From Serripes groenlandicus (taxonomy: Eukaryota > Mollusca > Bivalvia > Cardiida > Cardiidae), in the NCBI GenBank assembly GCA_031761405.1, contig JASEVX010000003.1, forward strand, positions 19,434,349 to 19,498,348: a stretch of DNA of 64,000 nucleotides, written 5' to 3'. Position 1 is the stretch's first letter. The number at the start of each line of letters is the position of its first letter. Below the pieces are notes generated by a model that was not told the origin of the DNA, made no database searches, and saw only the letters and a list, made by a program, of their open reading frames with translations. The position numbers and the translations under genes were made by a program. Shown in pieces: positions 32,402 to 44,130 of the stretch.

Positions 32402-33500
32402 ATTCCATAATCCAGTGGAACTGTCGTGGATTTAAAGCCAATTTTGAGGAATTGTCTCTTCTAGTTAATGAAAAGAAACCAGTAGCTATATGCTTACAAG
32501 AAACATTTTTAAAAGAAAATGATAGTCTTTCTCTTAAATATCATTCATGTTATCATAAAACATCTGATGCAAGTGCTCGAGCTTGTGGTGGGGTAGCAAT
32601 AGTTGTTAACAACTCTGTTTCCCATAGCTTAGTCTCACTTACTACAACTCTGCAGGCAACTGCTGTAAGAATTTCATTAAGCAAAACAATTACCTTATGC
32701 TCTTTGTATCTTCCGCCAAGTCAGTCACTTGCTACAGACAAGCTCGTTGAACTTGTCAATCAGCTTCCAACACCTTTTATGATAGTTGGTGACTTCAATT
32801 CACACAATACCTTGTGGGGATGTAGAGACACCAATAAAAAAGGCCAAATATCAGAAGATTTCATTTTTAAACATGACCTTTGTATTTTGAATAATAAATC
32901 TCACACATATCTGCATCCTGCTACTGGTTCTTACTCATCTCTTGATCTTTCTATTTGTAGTCCTGATATATTTGTTGACTTTAAGTGGAAGGTGGAAGAC
33001 GACCTTCATGGAAGTGATCATTTCCCTATAATTATCACTGAAACTGGGCCATATGTCCTGGGGCGTCCGAGACGATGGAAGCTCCACAAAGCGAACTGGA
33101 ATTTATTCCAGATGCGATGTGAACATTCCATTAATCCGGATGCTTTCTTGGAATGTGATGATCCTACACAACTATTTACTTCTTTAATGTATCAGGCTGC
33201 TAAAGAGGCATTTCCCCAAACTTCGACAAATCCAAAGCACCCTCGCAAACCTTGGTTTGATGAGGATTGCAAAAAGGCTATAGGAACACGCAAATCGGCT
33301 CTAAGGCAGTTTAACCTGAGGCCAACCCATCAAAATCATGTATACTTTAAAATAGCTAGAGCAAAAGCTCGTAAAACAATTAAGCACAGTAAACGTGCGT
33401 CTTGGAGACAGTATGTTTCTAGATTAAATTCTAGATCATCTGTCAAAAAGACATGGGACATGATAAGGAAAATAAAAGGAAAGAGCAGTTCGTTAATGTG
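32398..33500 (+). pseudogene. LINE ORF2, endonuclease part
   Basis: Starts MNSIIQWNCRGFKANFEELS, the N-terminal motif of AP-like endonucleases (Asn in QWNCRG). It continues with the catalytic Glu in CLQETFLK, Asp/Asn in GDFNSHNTLWG, and SDHFPI near the end of the domain (~residues 1-215). It nicks the target DNA to start reverse transcription. A linker with basic residues follows, and a frameshift near 33480 moves the reading into another frame. Confidence 0.9.
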
Positions 33501-35240
33501 AATCATCTGAGCACTTCAGAGGGTATCACCACGTCAAAGAAGGATATTGTCAACACGTTGGCAGATTCCTTTGCACAAAAGTCGTCCTCTTCAAACTATT
33601 CTCCAAAGTTTCAAAAATTTCAAAAGCAAAAGGAGAAACGGAAAATTAACTTTAAATCGAAAAATGAAGAGGCCTACAATAAAGCTTTTACGTTAAAAGA
33701 ATTAAAATCGGCTCTCAAGAAATGCCATGATACCGCTGCGGGTTCAGATGATATACACTATCAACTGATTAAACATTTACTTTTCCGGTCCCTTTCGTGT
33801 TTACTTGACGTCTATAATCAGGTTTGGCGAACTGGAAATCTCCCGAGATCTTGGAAAGAGGCCATCGTTATTCCTATTCCCAAGCCTGGTAAAGATACAA
33901 CTACTCCTGGGAATTATCGTCCTATAGCCTTAACTAGCTGTATATGTAAAACCATGGAAAGAATGGTGTGAGACAGACTTGTTTGGTTTCTCGAAAAGAA
34001 CAAACTTATTACTACTTTCCAGTCTGGTTTTCGTAAACATAGAAGCACAGTGGATCATTTGATCCGTTTTGAAACTTTTATCAGAGAAGCATTCATTAAA
34101 AAGGAGCACGTTGTCTCCGTCTTCTTTGACTTAGAAAGTGCATATGACACTACCTGGAAATATGGTATTATGAATGACCTCTATGATTTTGGCATAAGAG
34201 GTCGCCTTGCTTATTTCATTTCTGATTTTTTAGATGAACGTCAGTTCAAAGTTCGTGTTGGTGATACTTTGTCTGATCCACATGAACAGGAAATGGGTGT
34301 TCCCCAGGGATGCATTCTTTTTGTTACACTTTTTATTGTGAAGATTAATAACATTATCAAATCTGTTAACCCTGGAGTTGAATGTTTTCTATATGTTGAT
34401 GATTTCTGTATTTGCTACAGATCAAAACATATGCATACAATTGAAAGACAATTGCAACAAGATTTGAATAATTTGCAAAAATGGTCAAACGAAAATGGCT
34501 TTAAATTCTCTAAATGTAAGACCAAATGTATGCACTTTTGTCAACTTCGTAAACACCACCTAAATCCAGATTTAACACTAGATGGCACTCGTATTGAAGT
34601 TGTGCCTGAATTCGAATTCCTTGGTCTATTGTTTGACCCAAAACTGACTTTTCTTCTTCATATTAAATATCTTAGAAATAAATGCCAGAAAGCATTAAAT
34701 CTTTTACGCGTTGTATCCCACATGGATTGGGGCGCTGACCGTAAAGTCCTCTTGAGACTTTACAGGTCATTAATACGATCTAAATTAGACTACGCATGTA
34801 TTGTTTATGGCTCAGCACGAAAGTCGTACATTGCAACACTTGATACCATTCACCATCAGGGTTTACGGCTAGCCTTGGGCGCTTTTCGAACCTCGCCCGT
34901 CAAAAGTCTCTACGTAGAAGCCAATGAACCATCGTTAAATTTACGCCGAAAAAAACTAGCGATGCAGTATTTCTTCAAACTTAAGTCTAATCCTTCAAAT
35001 CCCACTAATAGAGTTGTTTTCAACCCTTTATACCAGGAATTATTTTTAAAGAAGGAACGGGTAATACCGCATTTTGGTATCCGTTACGGTCCAGAAGTCT
35101 TAAAGCTTGATATTGATCTTGACGACATCGCGAAGCAAGAGATTTCAGATACCCCACCTTGGACTCTAAGTAGTCCATCATTCATTTATGATCTTGCGAC
35201 CGATAAAAAGGCCTGCACAGATCCTATTGTTTTTAAATAA
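33453..35240 (+). pseudogene. LINE ORF2, reverse-transcriptase part
   Basis: After the frameshift the frame gives SYNCH-type RT blocks: AAGSDDIHYQLIK, IPIPKPGKDTTTPGNYRPIA, then a TGA at 33969-33971. It resumes with FQSGFRKHRSTVDHLI, VSVFFDLESAYDTTW (block A Asp), MGVPQGCILFVTLF (usually GSILS, so altered), CFLYVDDFCI (block C, YVDD) and EFEFLGLLFDPKLTF. A thumb/connection segment runs to 35240, where a stop and frame change precede RNase H. The catalytic aspartates remain but the frame is broken at least three times. Confidence 0.9.
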
Positions 35241-35264
35241 AAGTATATAGAAATACATATTATA

Positions 35265-36063
35265 ACTTTGAGCGTATTTATACGGATGGTTCTAAGGATG
35301 GCAAAAGGGCAGCTGCTGTCGCAGTTCCTGATGGCGATGTAATAACATTTCGACTACCAGATAATTCTTCTATTTTTTCCGCCGAGTTAAAGGCAATATA
35401 TTTAGCTTTGGACTTTATTAAATCAGAAGGTTATTGGCGGTATATTATATTTACCGACTCATTGTCTGCTATGCAGGCACTTCAGAATGAGAAAATTAAA
35501 AATCCTCTTGTTGTTAATCTCCTCTCCAAACTATCATATATATGTACTACAGCGAATGTAGTATTTTGCTGGATCCCTAGTCATATGGGCATTCGCGGTA
35601 ATGAACAAGCTGACTTGGCAGCAAATTCTGCTCTTTTACAAGATATCTTGCCATTTAAAATACCTCATTTTGATTTTAAACCTTTAATAAACGTTTTACT
35701 ATACGATGATTGGCAAAGTCATTGGAATGAGCAAGTGAATAATAAACTCCAATCAATCAAGCCAGTACTTGGTGAGTGGCTGCAAGCTTTACGATCCTTT
35801 CGCCGAGAAGAAATTGTCCTTGCTCGTTTACGCATTGGACACACATGGTTAACTCATGCATACTTACTGAAAGGTGAGGAAGCACCTCAATGTGTTCCAT
35901 GTTATACACAACTTTCAGTACAACACATTCTTCTGGAATGTGCTGATTTCGCCCCAATACGTGATAGATTTGTCAAGGCTCAAAGTATGCGTTAGCTCTT
36001 TGAGTCTGTCAAACCGGAACGTTTATTTGATTTCCTTAGGGAAATTAATATTTTTAATAAGAT
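35265..36063 (+). pseudogene. LINE ORF2, RNase H and C-terminal zinc motif
   Basis: In the frame from 35265 the RNase H acidic residues are visible: YTDGSKDGK (Asp), FSAELKAIYL (Glu), FTDSLSAMQAL (Asp) and GNEQADLAANSA (Asp), with WIPSHMGI before the last. After it comes CVPCYTQLSVQHILLEC, a C-C-H-C motif. A TAG at 35993 breaks the frame and coding-like sequence runs on to about 36063. RNase H removes the RNA strand after reverse transcription, and its presence separates this element from true Jockey elements. Confidence 0.85.
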
Positions 36064-36250
36064 ATGATTATTTCTTAAATCGTGGTTTTGCACATGCATT
36101 ACTTTTACAGATCATGTTCCAAATTTCCTTAGTTATTTTATATATATTTAGTTATCGCATACATCATGTTTGATTATTTCATTAAGTAAATTATTAAGCG
36201 CTCAAAATGACCTTAGTTGTCGACGGGCCTTAACACACCAATGATTCATT

Positions 36251-36263
36251 CTATACTATACAA
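36251..36263. repeat. Target-site duplication CTATACTATACAA (right)
   Basis: Exact second copy of the 13 bp at 28724-28736. Confidence 0.9.
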
Positions 36264-36360
36264 GAGCAGTTACTGTGTGCTTTTATTAATGATTGATAAA
36301 GAGAATTAATAAAAATGAAAGTAAATGTGGCAAGGGCAGAAATAAGCTTAGAAACTATTG

Positions 36361-36545
36361 TAATAAGTAGTTAACTAGATAGGATTTCAGTTGTACGTAA
36401 ATGATCGTATACGTCTTATTTTTTCATAACAGATAACACGAATCTTATCTAGTTAACCAGTTAGTATGTGACATAATAAGTGGTTAACTAGATAGGATTT
36501 CAGTTGTACATTGATGGTCTTATGAGTCTTATTTTTTCATAACTG
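36361..36545. repeat. Two ~115-bp direct repeats with an inverted core
   Basis: The block agttaactagataggatttc with ttgtac and tcttattttttcataac occurs at about 36368 and 36481. Between them aatcttatctagttaacc is the near reverse complement of the core, so the pair can also fold. 'accagttaatattgta' and 'aactggtta' continue the symmetry up to 36600. It could be a small inverted-repeat transposon, but the ends were not defined. Confidence 0.6.
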
Positions 36546-36646
36546 GTGCCACAATACCAGTTAATATTGTACAAAACATTAACTGGTTATCTTACGGCAG
36601 TAATATGCCACCATACACATGTACACACATGAGACTTTTATAAAGA

Positions 36647-36671
36647 ATATATATATATATATATATATATA
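36647..36671. repeat. (AT)n microsatellite
   Basis: About twelve AT dinucleotides, next to the 3' edge of the minus-strand LINE tail that follows. It could have grown from that element's 3' end. Confidence 0.9.
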
Positions 36672-36990
36672 CAATACAATTTCTTTATTCAGCATTAAAC
36701 ATCATATACAAACGTTTATATCCTTCATCAATTACAAAATACACATGTATAAGCCGTCATAATGACAACATGGAAATTAACCTTTAACATACATAATGAT
36801 TAGCCGAGAAGCTAAAATTTAAATACAATAATAATTTAAACAAATTGCAAGTTAACATTTACTGGTTTAATAAGTCATGTCTTAGTTTAGATGCATGGAG
36901 CAGGTACTTAGAAATGTTTAACAAAGTTACAGTTGAGTTACTTGTCATAAGTATGTCAAATTTATTGGAAAGTGTTGGAAAACTGCAAAT
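36672..36990 (-). pseudogene. LINE 3' tail fragment (C-terminus plus 3' UTR)
   Basis: The minus strand reads FPTLSNKFDILMTSNSTVTL and LLNISKYLLHASKLRHDLL before a stop, a phrase typical of the last residues of LINE ORF2 proteins in invertebrates. A short 3' UTR ends with caatttctttattcag reversed and the AT run. The rest of the element is missing, the usual result of 5' truncation. Confidence 0.5.
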
Positions 36991-38404
36991 AAAAGTTTAA
37001 AATATTTTATTTTTGTCGCCGGAAATCCATATTGCAGTTATGCATAACACTAACATTATAGTAGTTGAATAAACAGTTATCAACTGAGGAGCATATTGGA
37101 ACATCAGGGGTGGGGTCAAGTCAAAAGATATCATAACTTGCATTTTTTTGTCAACGAAGTGAATGTCCTTCATTGAAATATAATTGAAGCCTTTCATCGT
37201 TTATGATCAACCTCCATCCCAAAGTAGGTTGACCATACACCCAGCCAAATAATTATTGATCATAAACAGTAATGAAAATGAGGAATCTTGCCAATCATTA
37301 ATCTTAGTATGTATACAGTGCTTTCATTAAGGAATAATTATAAGATTTGTGAATTCCACATGCACTTTTTAAAATGTTTGTCAGAATATTTGAATTTTAT
37401 TATTTATCAATAAAACCACAAAACAGACAATTAAGGATTTGCATGCAATAGCACGTCATTTTACCTTTCCTCTATTAAAGTCAACATTGGATATCTTTGC
37501 AGCAATCTATTTTTAAAACAATGAGATAAGGGTTAAATCGCTGAAGACATGAGTTTTCTCTTTTTCTCAAAATGATATTAGCTTGGCATCCTAATTAAAT
37601 CATACTTTAACAAATGTTAAAATGTAGTTCAATATTTATAAATTAGACCACCTTCGAAATATAATATCAGCTAAACAGTTAAATTTCATTGAAATTGTTG
37701 TATAATTTAAACTTAATTTCGAACATAAACTGAACCCTACAACATGTTAATTTATTGTAATTCTTTTCTTCCTTTTTTATAATGAAAATAACAAACTACT
37801 CATGTTTTCAATTATATTATAATGAATGCCCTTGTGTCAATGATGCATAACAATATGCATATCGGAAGCATAATGCCTTTAGGGAATCTAATGACACATT
37901 TAAAATTGTCAAGGACGAAATAACTTTGTACGAAAGACCCGATTCGTGACCCACATTCTTTTTCGCAGTGTTGTCGTTCTTGAAACTCTCTTTATAGGCA
38001 GAGAGTGTTCGTTCAAAGTCATTTTTCTATTAAAACCAGTTTTATCTCGGTTTGTTCTTTTCTTCATTTGTTTCGAACCAAATAAACATTTTAATTCACC
38101 TATAATTTACTATTTGTAAGTGAGTGTAAAGAACGGCTCTCCGCAAAGGAGATTGATCTACGCGGTTGGTATTCGCGAGTCACGCGATCAACAGTCTTAG
38201 CTTAGAAACAGTTCATATTTTAGATATACATGGATACACATTATAAAATGCATTAATCACAAATCAAGACATCTCTTCGAACATGAAAATAACTTTCAGT
38301 AAGTTAAAATTGCTATTTTAAAGAAGAATTCGACGAGATTTTTATCTCGATATTGACACATAACAGTCTGCTGCAAGTCTCATAGGGACTGTTTTGTCAT
38401 AGGA
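36991..38404. other. Unassigned spacer
   Basis: No gene recognised. AT-rich with scattered short frames. The open minus-strand frame at 36997-37197 carries no motif. Confidence 0.3.
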
Positions 38405-39190
38405 AGCATCTGTTCAATGGCCTCTCTTAAATTCCTTCAACCCTCTATCAGATTCCATTAAGCCATGTTGATTTATAAAAAAACATGGCCGCCAGAGGGC
38501 GGGGCTATTTTGCCTTATATAGCTATAGTGAAAACTTAAAAAATCTTCTTCTCCGAAAGTGTTCAGCAGATTTTCAAATAATTTTAAAGAAATTTTCATT
38601 GGGTGACCCTCTATCAGATTCCTTCAAGCCATGTTGATTGGTCGAAAAACATGGCCGCCAGAGCGCGGGGACTATTTTGCTTTATACGATCATAGTGAAA
38701 ACTTAAAAAATCTTCTTCTTTGTTGAGCAGATTTTAAAATAATTTTGTAGAAATGTTTCTTGTGTAACCCTCTATCAGATTCCTTCAAGCCATGTTGAAT
38801 GGTAAAACAACATGGCCGCCAGAGGGCGGGGCTATTTTGCCTTATATGGCTAAAGAGAAAACTTAAAAAATCTTCTTCTCTGAAAGTGTCGGACTGATAT
38901 TCAAATAATTTTGTAGAAATGTTCCTAGGCTGACCCTCTATCAGATTCCTTCAAGCCATGTTGATTGCTTAATAAATATGACCGCCAGGGGTGGAGCTAT
39001 TTTGCCTTATATGGCTATAGTGAAAACTTAAAATATCCTCTCCTCCGAAAGTGTCAGGTCGATTTTCAAATAATTTTGCAGAAACATTCCTTGGGTGACA
39101 CTCTACAAGATTCCTTTAAGCCATGGTGGTTCGTAAAGAACATGGCCACCAGGGAGCAGGGCTGTTTGGAGATTTGATTTTTTGCCTTAT
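38405..39190. repeat. Tandem array, ~165-bp unit with 'catggccgcca', second locus
   Basis: About five units, with landmarks (gattttcaaataatttt or variants) at about 38569, 38736, 38899 and 39061. Same unit and same strand as the 6.1-6.8-kb array. Units contain ctctatcagattccttcaag, catgttgattggtcg, catggccgccaga and attttgccttatat. The last unit is degenerate and runs into unrelated sequence. Confidence 0.85.
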
Positions 39191-39369
39191 GGCCGTGGAG
39201 CGATACTGGCCCTCTTGGGCCCTTTGTTTCTAATAATAACTCCTCCTCCCATGTCATTTCCGAAAAACTATTAAACATATAATTCGCGGGCTTCTGCCCG
39301 GCGACTAATAAATACATGTCGAAAAGGAGTGAAACGTTTAAGAGATAGATACAATACAAGATATTTATT

Positions 39370-40060
39370 TCGCAATTTAGGCCACCGGCTCATTATACAA
39401 CATACTTGATAAGTATATACAACAGTGAGTGATGAAATACATTATAACACTGACATTTGAAGCTGAGAAAGAATTAAGATATTGAAAGAGTCTCACTACT
39501 TAGTTTGAATGAGCTCTGAATGAATTTTGCCGTATTGTATACTTCAGACTGGATATTTGTATTTCAAATTGCATACCATTTGTCAAGAGTCCTGTTGTTA
39601 ATCCAGGGTACGTTAAAATAATGTCTCTTGAATCGTTATATTCGTAAAAGAAGTGAAACTCATCTTCAATAATGTACATATTTTTATCAAGACATAAAGG
39701 GCAAAAATGGTAATTTCTTGGAATCGATTGGTGTCTACCTCTCTCTATCATAAGGTCAGGTGGTTAGAGCATCTAAAGTTACTATATATCCTGCGTAAGA
39801 AAAAAGGTTAAAATGAATTTAAATATAGCTTTGGATTTAATAATGATTTTAAATATTTGTTATGTTGTCCTTTTCCCGCATTGTTTTTATCCATATACAA
39901 AGCTCTTTGAATGAGAGTATGAAACATGAGTACATTTTCCATTTGCAATAATGTTTGATAAACTGGTCCTGTATGACGAAAACACGTAGAACGTAAATTT
40001 TCTCTATGAAATTCTCATAATTACGTATCACACATTTCAAGCACATTAATAAAGTTTTAT
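39370..40060 (-). pseudogene. LINE ORF2 C-terminal fragment
   Basis: The minus-strand frame at 39500-39751 reads IERGRHQSIPRNYHFCPLCL, then EDEFHFFYEYNDSRDI, the C-terminal Cys/His motif of LINE ORF2 (the last Cys is replaced by Tyr). It ends FRAHSN. A further open segment at 39849-40046 fits the upstream thumb-like part. Frames differ, so it is broken. No 5' part is present. Confidence 0.65.
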
Positions 40061-40744
40061 AAATAATATGACACGATTATTGAAAGCAATTCGTGCGGTT
40101 TGTTCCCCGAAAGCTTACTGGTTTTAATTTCTACCTGGTCATATTTGGGGATAAGGTACATTTTAAGCGGGCAATTATAAGTGATAGATTTAATGAATCT
40201 TGACTTATTTACATATGTTTCAATTGATTATCAGTATGATAAGTTAAATCATAGACATATAAGTGTTCCGCTGTGCTAGGGCACAATTTCCCAATCCATT
40301 TCAGGTGCGAATCCATAAGTGTACCTGTACATTGGCTATGTTGAACATGAGAAATGATTTCCACATCTTCATCATTGCCATTCAAACTAGAAGATTAGGA
40401 TTTAAATAAATGTACATGTTCAGATCTTTTTTTAAAAAGAATTTTATTTGTATGTGTGTTACACGTCAATGGTGGATTCAAACACTTCCTGATATAAGAC
40501 AATTGAAACACAAATATGTGATAACATTTGATTGATTGAAACGTATTGTTGAAAAAGAGCCAATGCATGTTAAAAGTAAGGCGTCTGTTCCCACATTTAT
40601 TTTATCAAGAGGTTCAATATCTAAAGAGGCACTAGTTAGGCTGATTATCCAGTATGGATGATTATCTAGTATGGATGATTATCCAGTATGCATGAGTTCG
40701 ATTTTTCCATGCCAATTAAGGAAAAAGGATTTCCACATCTTTCT
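40061..40744. other. Unassigned spacer
   Basis: No gene. The 15-base phrase 'ccagtatggatgatta' repeats two or three times in tandem near 40650-40690. Confidence 0.3.
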
Positions 40745-40747
40745 CAT

Positions 40748-40822
40748 TTCCCCTGGTAGCTCAGTCGGTAGCGATGCAGGCAATCCAGGGGCTGTAAGTT
40801 CGAACCCCAGATCGGCCAATAT
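40748..40822 (+). mobile_element. tRNA-derived SINE head / tRNA pseudogene
   Basis: The A box (tggtagctcagtcgg) and B box (agttcgaacccc) have the right spacing for a pol III promoter, about 35 bp apart. The flanking arms do not pair into an acceptor stem, so it is not a functional tRNA. It is probably the head of a SINE whose body continues to about 40890. No target duplication was found. Confidence 0.6.
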
Positions 40823-40899
40823 AATTTCCGTCGTTTGACAAAAGTCATTGTGACAAGCGTCATTCGTCTTTCACCAATGGGCTAACAGTATATATGGTA

Positions 40900-41844
40900 T
40901 ATATTAGATACCTGCAACAGACGGTTTTGAAAATATATGAAGTGAGGGAATTTTCCTTTTCACACAACGTTTCAATAAGTAAAACAAAAAGTATATAAAT
41001 TATGTAAATACTTGTAAAAATAACTTGAAATGACCCTTTGATTTGTTCCTAAAATATTACTGGCAATAACAGTAACTTAAATAAACCCTTTCATAAATAC
41101 AACAAGTCTGCAGCGGAAGAGATTAAGAATATATGGACAAAATTATTGAAAATTGTTTATCAAACTTGGTCTTTACACATACTGTATATGTCCAACATTG
41201 TCGAATTGCGTATAGGCAGTGGTAAGTAATATCACGAACGTACATAAGAGCTTATATATGTCCCTGGTTCCTGGTAATGTTCCCTCATCATATAACTATG
41301 AAATAAAGTATGAACTAATTCAAATACTTAATTGTAAATCTAAACAATTATACTGTCTACACGTTGACTTATATAACTATATACAATTAATATATCATTT
41401 GTTAAATATACGGAATGTCTTACTATTTGTTCTATTTCATAAATTCGACGACACGGTCAGTCCTCGAATTGACCTAGTTTGTATATAGGCCTCTGATTTT
41501 GTGTATCGGTGTTGTTCACAAAAGGGTAGCTCGTAGGAATATACATAATAATATTTACTGCAAAATCAGTTGTATTTCTTAAAGTAAAATTCATTTTGAA
41601 AGACGCAATTGCATTTTCAGTTTGAAAATAAACTGTCCGAACAAAATTTCTTCAGCCAACTGATTGTACATGAAAAGACTATAAGGTAGACTTGACTTTG
41701 AACCTATAGCACTATATATTGATTAGCGTATGTAAAAATAAGTTCCTATAGGAATAGCTGCTATAGGGCATATTCAATTAGGGTCAGCATGCAACGGCAA
41801 AGGAAGGAGATTATTACATAATAATCGCTTTCCAAAAATTAAAT
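40900..41844. other. Unassigned spacer with MITE-like fragments
   Basis: No gene. Fragments of the MITE family of 2.4 and 14.9 kb appear near 40905-40930 (cctgcaacagacggttttga) and 41085-41120 (aaccctttcataaatacaac). The open frame at 41219-41488 shows no motif. Confidence 0.35.
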
Positions 41845-42000
41845 ACTGCCACTGTCTATATTGTTTTGTTTAGATATACTCTAGATAATGATTACATACT
41901 GCCATTGTTCGTATCATTCTGATTTGAGATCTACTCAACCGTATATTATAGGTAAGACTTAACTGATGTCATTGCTCATATTAATCGGTGTACTATAGAC
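41845..42000. repeat. Second locus of the 'tactgccattgctc' repeat
   Basis: About two diverged units (aaatactgccactgtctat, cataactgccattgttcg-type and tctactcaaccgtat) matching the array at 24860-25220. Confidence 0.65.
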
Positions 42001-42444
42001 TGACGTGTATACCGTGAGAAGTCGTTTCGGTAACGAAATGGGCAATTAGCGTCCAGTGTAAATCCATATCAATATGCAGGCTAGTGCAACCCGATATTGA
42101 CCTACCTAGTTTGCCCAAATGTCTACTTATACTTTAGGCAAACAGATGATAAACTGTGTAAATTATCATGATGAGCTAGCATGGATTTTCAGGAATGTCC
42201 TTTTCTACACTCTTACATTAAATATCAGTAGGTACATATTCCTTTAAATCACACATACATTATTCAATATACATGACCTCGATGTAAGAATATGCATATA
42301 CTTTATGTTTCGTTCTGATTGTAACAATGCAGATGCAGTTAAATCTTTGAATTTGGCCAGTATGATCGTGATTTATATGATTTTAACCAACCACATCATA
42401 TATCTGGAAAGAATCATCTTATTGTGGTGAATGTGGAACCGATC
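42001..42444. other. Unassigned spacer
   Basis: Nothing recognised. Confidence 0.3.
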
Positions 42445-42540
42445 TTTAGGCTAATTGTATCCTCTTTAGACTTATAGTATCCTCTTCAGGCTAATAGTAT
42501 CCTCTTTAGACTTATAATATCCCCTTTAGACTTATATAGT
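42445..42540. repeat. Minisatellite, ~19-20-bp unit (left part)
   Basis: Units such as ctctttagacttatagtatc and ctcttcaggctaatagtatc, alternating 'gactta' and 'ggctaa' types. The array resumes at 43450 beyond the LINE. Confidence 0.9.
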
Positions 42541-43455
42541 AGTGAATTTTAATCCTTCGAAAACTGAAGTTATATTTTTAACTCTTGCCAAAAACAATAT
42601 TGTAAGACCATCTTTATTATTTGACAATATTCAGCTTAATAACGTTAAAACCCATAAACATCTTGGAGTGAACCTTAGTGATGATGGTACTTTGCATGCT
42701 CACATTTCAAACATAACGTATTCAGCATCGAAAGTACTAGGGACAATGAAAATATTAAAATCAAACTTAAACGTGCTACTCTTAACCAAATATACATCTC
42801 ATATTTAAGACAAATTTTAGAGTATGCGTCAATTATCTTGGACAATTGTACAACTTATGAAAAGGAACTTCTTGAAAAGCTCCAATACGACGCTGCCAGA
42901 GCAGTCACTGGTCTAACCAGATCTGTTTCAATTAATAATCTTATAAATGAAATTGGATGGGTTTCATTATCCAATAGACGAAAATTACAAAAGTTAGTTC
43001 TTATTTTTAAATATAAAAATGGTGATCTGCCAAGCTATTTAAACGAGCTTATGCCAGAAATGGTTAGAGATAATAATACATATAATCTAAGAAACAAGCT
43101 TGACTACGCAACGGTCGACTGAGAAAACTGCATAAAAGCAATTTCAATTTCATTGTTGCATTTTTTTCTTCATATTTTCTATTTTTTTTTTTTTTCTTTT
43201 CTTGTATGACTATATATTGTTTATATATTCGACTCATCTTACCTTACCACAACCTGCTCTAAGGGGAGGGCCGTCACTAATGTTGGTAAAACTTGTGGCC
43301 CAACCCTTTTGTCTTTGATCTCAATATAACTATTAATTAATTAATTAATTTGCATGCATTTCAATTCTACTTGTAAGCTGCTCATATGTACACATAATCT
43401 GTGCAATTTATTATAAACATGTATTAATATCTTCTGCAATAAAATAGTATTAAAC
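42541..43455 (+). pseudogene. 5'-truncated LINE inserted in the minisatellite
   Basis: The frame from 42541 gives NPSKTEVIFLTLAKNN, KTHKHLGVNLSDDGTLHAHI and ASKVLGTMKILKSNL. After one frameshift near 42770 it gives LEYASIILDNCTTYEKELLE and AARAVTGLTRS, then a stop at about 43122. These are the end of an RT palm/thumb domain of CR1/L2/Jockey-like LINEs. The 3' UTR is C/T-rich, with a T run near 43180 and a conserved-looking 'ggagggccgtcactaatg'. There is no RT active site, so it is dead on arrival. Confidence 0.8.
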
Positions 43456-43625
43456 TAAGACTTATAGTATCCTCTTAAGGCTAATACTATCCTCTTTAGG
43501 CTAATCTTATTCTCTTTAGACTTATAGTATCCCCTTTAGGCTAATAGTATCCTCTTTAGGCTCATAATATCCTCTTTAGACTTATAGTATCATCTTTAGT
43601 ATTATAGTATCCCCTTTATCATTTT
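43456..43625. repeat. Minisatellite, ~19-20-bp unit (right part)
   Basis: About eight units continuing the array from 42445-42540 in the same orientation and phase type. Together they show one array split by the LINE. Confidence 0.9.
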
Positions 43626-43639
43626 TTATTATTATATAC

Positions 43640-43755
<116 letters not shown>

Positions 43756-43984
43756 GTGCGTGCGTGTGTGTCCGTGTCAATTGGGTACATTTATATGTAT
43801 ACACACCTTCTAATTGGGGAAACACCAATACCCGGGGACGTCCTCGTTTGCCAAATGATTAAATCTAAGTAAAACAAGTAAAACAGGATAAAACAAGTAT
43901 CTCATGGTAAAATCTCTGTGAAATAACCCATGTCCCCAATTTATCATACTAGTACGGTGCAAATATTACACTCGGAATCGGTGC

Positions 43985-44130
43985 TGATACACTTTTGTCC
44001 CCATTTAGCCTTAGTTTAGACAAATGACACACTCGGTCCCCATTTATCCGTAGTTTAGACAAATGACACACTCGGTCCCCATCTTTCCGTAGTTTAGACA
44101 AATGACACACTCATACGCATTAACCCGTAG
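43985..44130. repeat. Tandem repeat, ~46-bp unit, three copies
   Basis: Units of ggtccccatttatccgtagt followed by ttagacaaatgacacactc, the third diverging into tacgcattaacccgtag. Related short 'gtgtccccggtta' words recur at 44530-44575. Confidence 0.8.

Larger units (their letters stand above)
28737..36250 (+). mobile_element. Near full-length Jockey/I-group LINE with RNase H
   Basis: A 7.5-kb retrotransposon flanked by a perfect 13-bp target duplication. Order: 5' UTR (28737-29344, GC-richer, with the near-inverted words cagctgggcggg and agcccagctg), ORF1 with zinc knuckles, ORF2 with AP-type endonuclease, reverse transcriptase, RNase H and a C-terminal Cys/His motif, then a short 3' UTR ending gacgggccttaacacacc. 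An RNase H domain places it in the I side of the Jockey/I group (Nimb-like is my best guess). It is inactive: ORF1 and ORF2 have frameshifts and stops, and a ~1.2-kb insertion sits near the ORF1 end. Confidence 0.88.

Noticed and set aside
40748..40822. Functional tRNA gene
   Set aside because: A and B boxes are present but the acceptor arms do not pair and no clean cloverleaf forms, so it is a SINE head or tRNA pseudogene.
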